Below are positions 61,475 to 64,000 of a DNA stretch of 64,000 nucleotides, piece after piece (position 1 is the stretch's first letter; each line of letters opens with the position of its first letter). This stretch comes from Synaphobranchus kaupii. Its lineage: Eukaryota; Chordata; Actinopteri; Anguilliformes; Synaphobranchidae. The notes below the pieces were generated by a model that made no database searches, had not been told where the DNA came from, and saw only the letters and a program-made list of their open reading frames with translations. The DNA lies in the NCBI GenBank assembly GCA_029718625.1, contig CM056376.1, forward strand, positions 119,320,222 to 119,384,221. The letters are read 5' to 3'. The position numbers were made by a program, and so were the translations under genes.

Positions 61475-63540
61475 TGTTGGTGTCCCTTAGTACTCCAGAA
61501 TGTTTGCCTCCTTATCTTCCCATTTATGTTAGGCCCACACACATTCTTACTTTCTCCCTCCATATTGTTCCTCACGTGCATTCTCTTTCCTTCTTTCTCT
61601 CCATCACTCTCTCCCTGAATCATATATTCTTCTCCCTAGACTACTTTTTAACATTTATACCTTTCTGAGCTTAATTATCAAATATCCATTAATTTATTTT
61701 TTTTAAAAGTCCCCTCCCCCATTTTCCCATCATTGTAGAGAGCAAATAGAGTGGAGGGTTTTTATTATGAATGCTAACCCCTTTGCGCAGCCGAAAGGCG
61801 AGGATTACCATAATCAATAAAGACAATGCATGATCGATCACACTGCATTCCATGTATACACGCACAACACTTTTCCGAAGGCCTCCCATAAAACAATCTA
61901 CTAGAATAAATTTTTGGAAGATTTTACTACATCCATAAATAAAGGCGTGTACAATGGCAGAGAAGGAAGAGTCATACTCAAAACACGCGTACATGACAAG
62001 GTCTCCATGACTTTTACCAATGTGAGCCGTATTTAAAGATGCTTTTCATTGACCCCAGTGGCGTCGAGCTGTGAGTGGCAGGACTGAAAATGGACAGGCT
62101 TTCCAACTACAAAAAATAATAAGTAAAAGCAGAACAAAGACCAGGGGTGTCCTATTCAAAAAAGCGCCGATGTGGCTGTAAACCTTTTCTTGTGTCACAG
62201 CACTATAACACCTGATTCCACAAATTAAGCTTCAATTTAAGATTAGGACAAGATTAGCTTTAGTTGAATCAGATGGTCGTGATTGCTGGACTAGAAAAAA
62301 AGCTTGTACCCACGCCAGCCTTGTCAGATAAGAATGAACGCTCCTGCTTTAGGCCGCGCTTGTCCCATGTTGCAGTTCCATGTCATTTAATCTATTTTTG
62401 TCAAATCAGAATGGTGTCAGCGCCACACGCCTGGAGTGGGAAAGTCAAAACCAGATGGCTGAATAAAAGCTTCTGCTCAGACCCTGCAAAAACAGCCTCA
62501 GTGAATCCTTTTCAAAGAGCACTCATGAAAGGATGGAAATGTAACGCAATACGCAATACATATGCTTTCGCAGCGCACCCTACTTAAATCTATTCCCCTG
62601 CCGCAAAAACTGAAGCCCGGCCTTGGAAAACGATATAAACGCCGCGCAACTCAACACAACCATTATCCCATCCGCCGCCAAACAAATGGTCGGGAAAGTT
62701 TACCAAATTATATTCCCCCGAGACATGAAATGGCAGCCAATTAAATTTGTGGAGGGAGAAGGCGAAGTGCACCATTTCAAAATACCAGCAATAAGAACAG
62801 AATACTAAATACTGCCACTGGAAAGGCGGAGGGTGAATTTTGCTTCACTAAAAAAAATCAGACAAAACAAAGAACTTGTACAGCATGTGATGCATGTGTC
62901 GCATATTTTTGAATGTTACATACTATATTAAGTGTGACATTTAATTTAATGTTAACACGTTCAAACATTTAAGAACTTTTTATGAAATGTCATGAACAGT
63001 TATGACAATTGTTGTGTCATACTTACAACAACATTTTGGCTTTAGGTCAGAGTATGGACACATGTGCATAGTCATATTTTAATTATTTATTAAAATAAAA
63101 TTTGTTGTGTAGATGCATATTTGGCCTCATATGTGCATGTTCATATGTGCACTTGTTCAAATACATGTACAGTACATACGGATGTTTGCATATATTACTG
63201 AGCATATCGCTGCACCAAATTATTTAGTTGTATGCATCACCATACAGCCAAGAAAATGTGCATTCTGCAAGATCTGGTAAAAACAAAACCCTATATCTTC
63301 ACAAAAAAATAACTTCAAATATTTTGATGCTATACTATTTCTGGGAAATACAGTGAGATTATTGATGTGACCTTCCACAGAGGCCATCACCAGAAGAAAA
63401 TAACTGCAAGAACAAAGGCTAATATCCTTCTCCAAAACCAAAGCCCTTATGGGGAATCACATTTTAAATTTCAGTAAGAAAGGGCAATTTAAAACTGTAT
63501 TTTTTAAAGCTGAGATGGAATGGAACTCACTGAAGCAAGG
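61475..63540. other. Intergenic DNA without recognised genes
   Basis: No gene or repeat family recognised. Open frames here are at most about 100 codons and match nothing known to me. Confidence 0.4.
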
Positions 63541-63572
63541 TTATAGACGCACACACGCGTGCACACTCACAT

Positions 63573-63573
63573 G

Positions 63574-63616
<43 letters not shown>
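63573..63616. repeat. (CA)n microsatellite
   Basis: About 20 ACACAC units; it is preceded by imperfect CA-rich sequence from 63550. Confidence 0.97.
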
Positions 63617-63617
<1 letters not shown>

Positions 63618-63618
<1 letters not shown>

Positions 63619-64000
63619 GGACACGTGCGTACAAGGCCCACTATTTTAACATATTTTCACTGAGAAATACTGTACCTGTTAAATGTTGCAAATTTAATTG
63701 AACCCAGTTTTCGCTCTCATTTAAGTCCCACTACTTTTGTTGTTTCACCAAAAAGAAAAAAAACTTTTTTACATCACATTTTTCAAACCGATTTCACCGG
63801 AAGGTCGTATCTTCCACACAAAACAACTATGCTTAAGCAAAATAATACAACCTATCCATAAATGTTTTATTAGTCTTATTTGCAAATAGTTTTTTTTTGT
63901 CAGGGGAATCCTGTGCCACAATTAGAGGATATAAAATTAATTAACACTATCTTGAGCTGATGCTGTTGACTTCGTCAACACAATGCAATACATTGTCCTG
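63618..64000. other. Intergenic DNA, nothing recognised
   Basis: No feature recognised. Confidence 0.4.

Overview
The window is repeat-rich nuclear DNA of a teleost fish. The evidence is the repeat content: a Tc1 element whose right end I recognise as the salmonid / Sleeping Beauty type, an L2 LINE with the conserved 3' tail known from eel UnaL2, Ty3/gypsy elements of fish type, hAT remnants, and long AT-rich intergenic DNA. I cannot name the species. There are no operons or prokaryotic signals. Only one stretch (about 48.4-49.0 kb, minus strand) looks like host protein-coding sequence: the last coding exon of a gene I do not recognise.

Layout. 1-642: right part of a Sleeping Beauty-type Tc1 element with one in-frame stop. 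1.1-1.3 kb: a small hAT-like MITE. 3.5-4.7 kb: a decayed minus-strand LINE carrying two minisatellites. 5161-12551: a structurally complete Ty3/gypsy chromovirus on the minus strand (two 1528-bp LTRs, 5-bp target duplication, intact gag and pol, chromodomain, -1 frameshift heptamer, self-priming signature). 15.5-16.3 kb: a solo LTR with 5-bp target duplication. 16.6 and 22.2 kb: two copies of a roughly 316-bp repeat. 17.4-18.7 kb: a non-autonomous hAT element with 8-bp target duplication; 19.0-20.3 kb: a decayed hAT transposase. 20.8-22.1 kb: an L2 LINE 3' half joined to a small LTR/gag fragment.

24225-31731 is the most unusual object: a Ty3/gypsy element with intact gag and pol whose ends are 545-bp inverted, not direct, repeats. 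A 4-bp target duplication (TCAG) lies outside. The 5' LTR (30189-31731) and its tRNA-Ser primer-binding site can be delimited. The 3' LTR is missing and is replaced by an inverted copy of the first 545 bp of the 5' LTR, joined through a 15-bp-stem / 15-nt-loop hairpin with 6-nt microhomology at the switch. I interpret this as a fold-back template switch during reverse transcription, followed by integration through two identical U3 ends; a distinct family or an assembly error are the alternatives.

34.3-36.6 kb: a palindrome-containing DNA element (second fragment at 58.3 kb) with a 1.6-kb Tc1 element inserted at its terminal TA. The rest (37-48 kb, 49-64 kb) is intergenic DNA with LINE tails, SINE-like units, microsatellites and some moderately complex segments that could be conserved non-coding elements.

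All identifications are from reading the sequence and family knowledge; no search was run.
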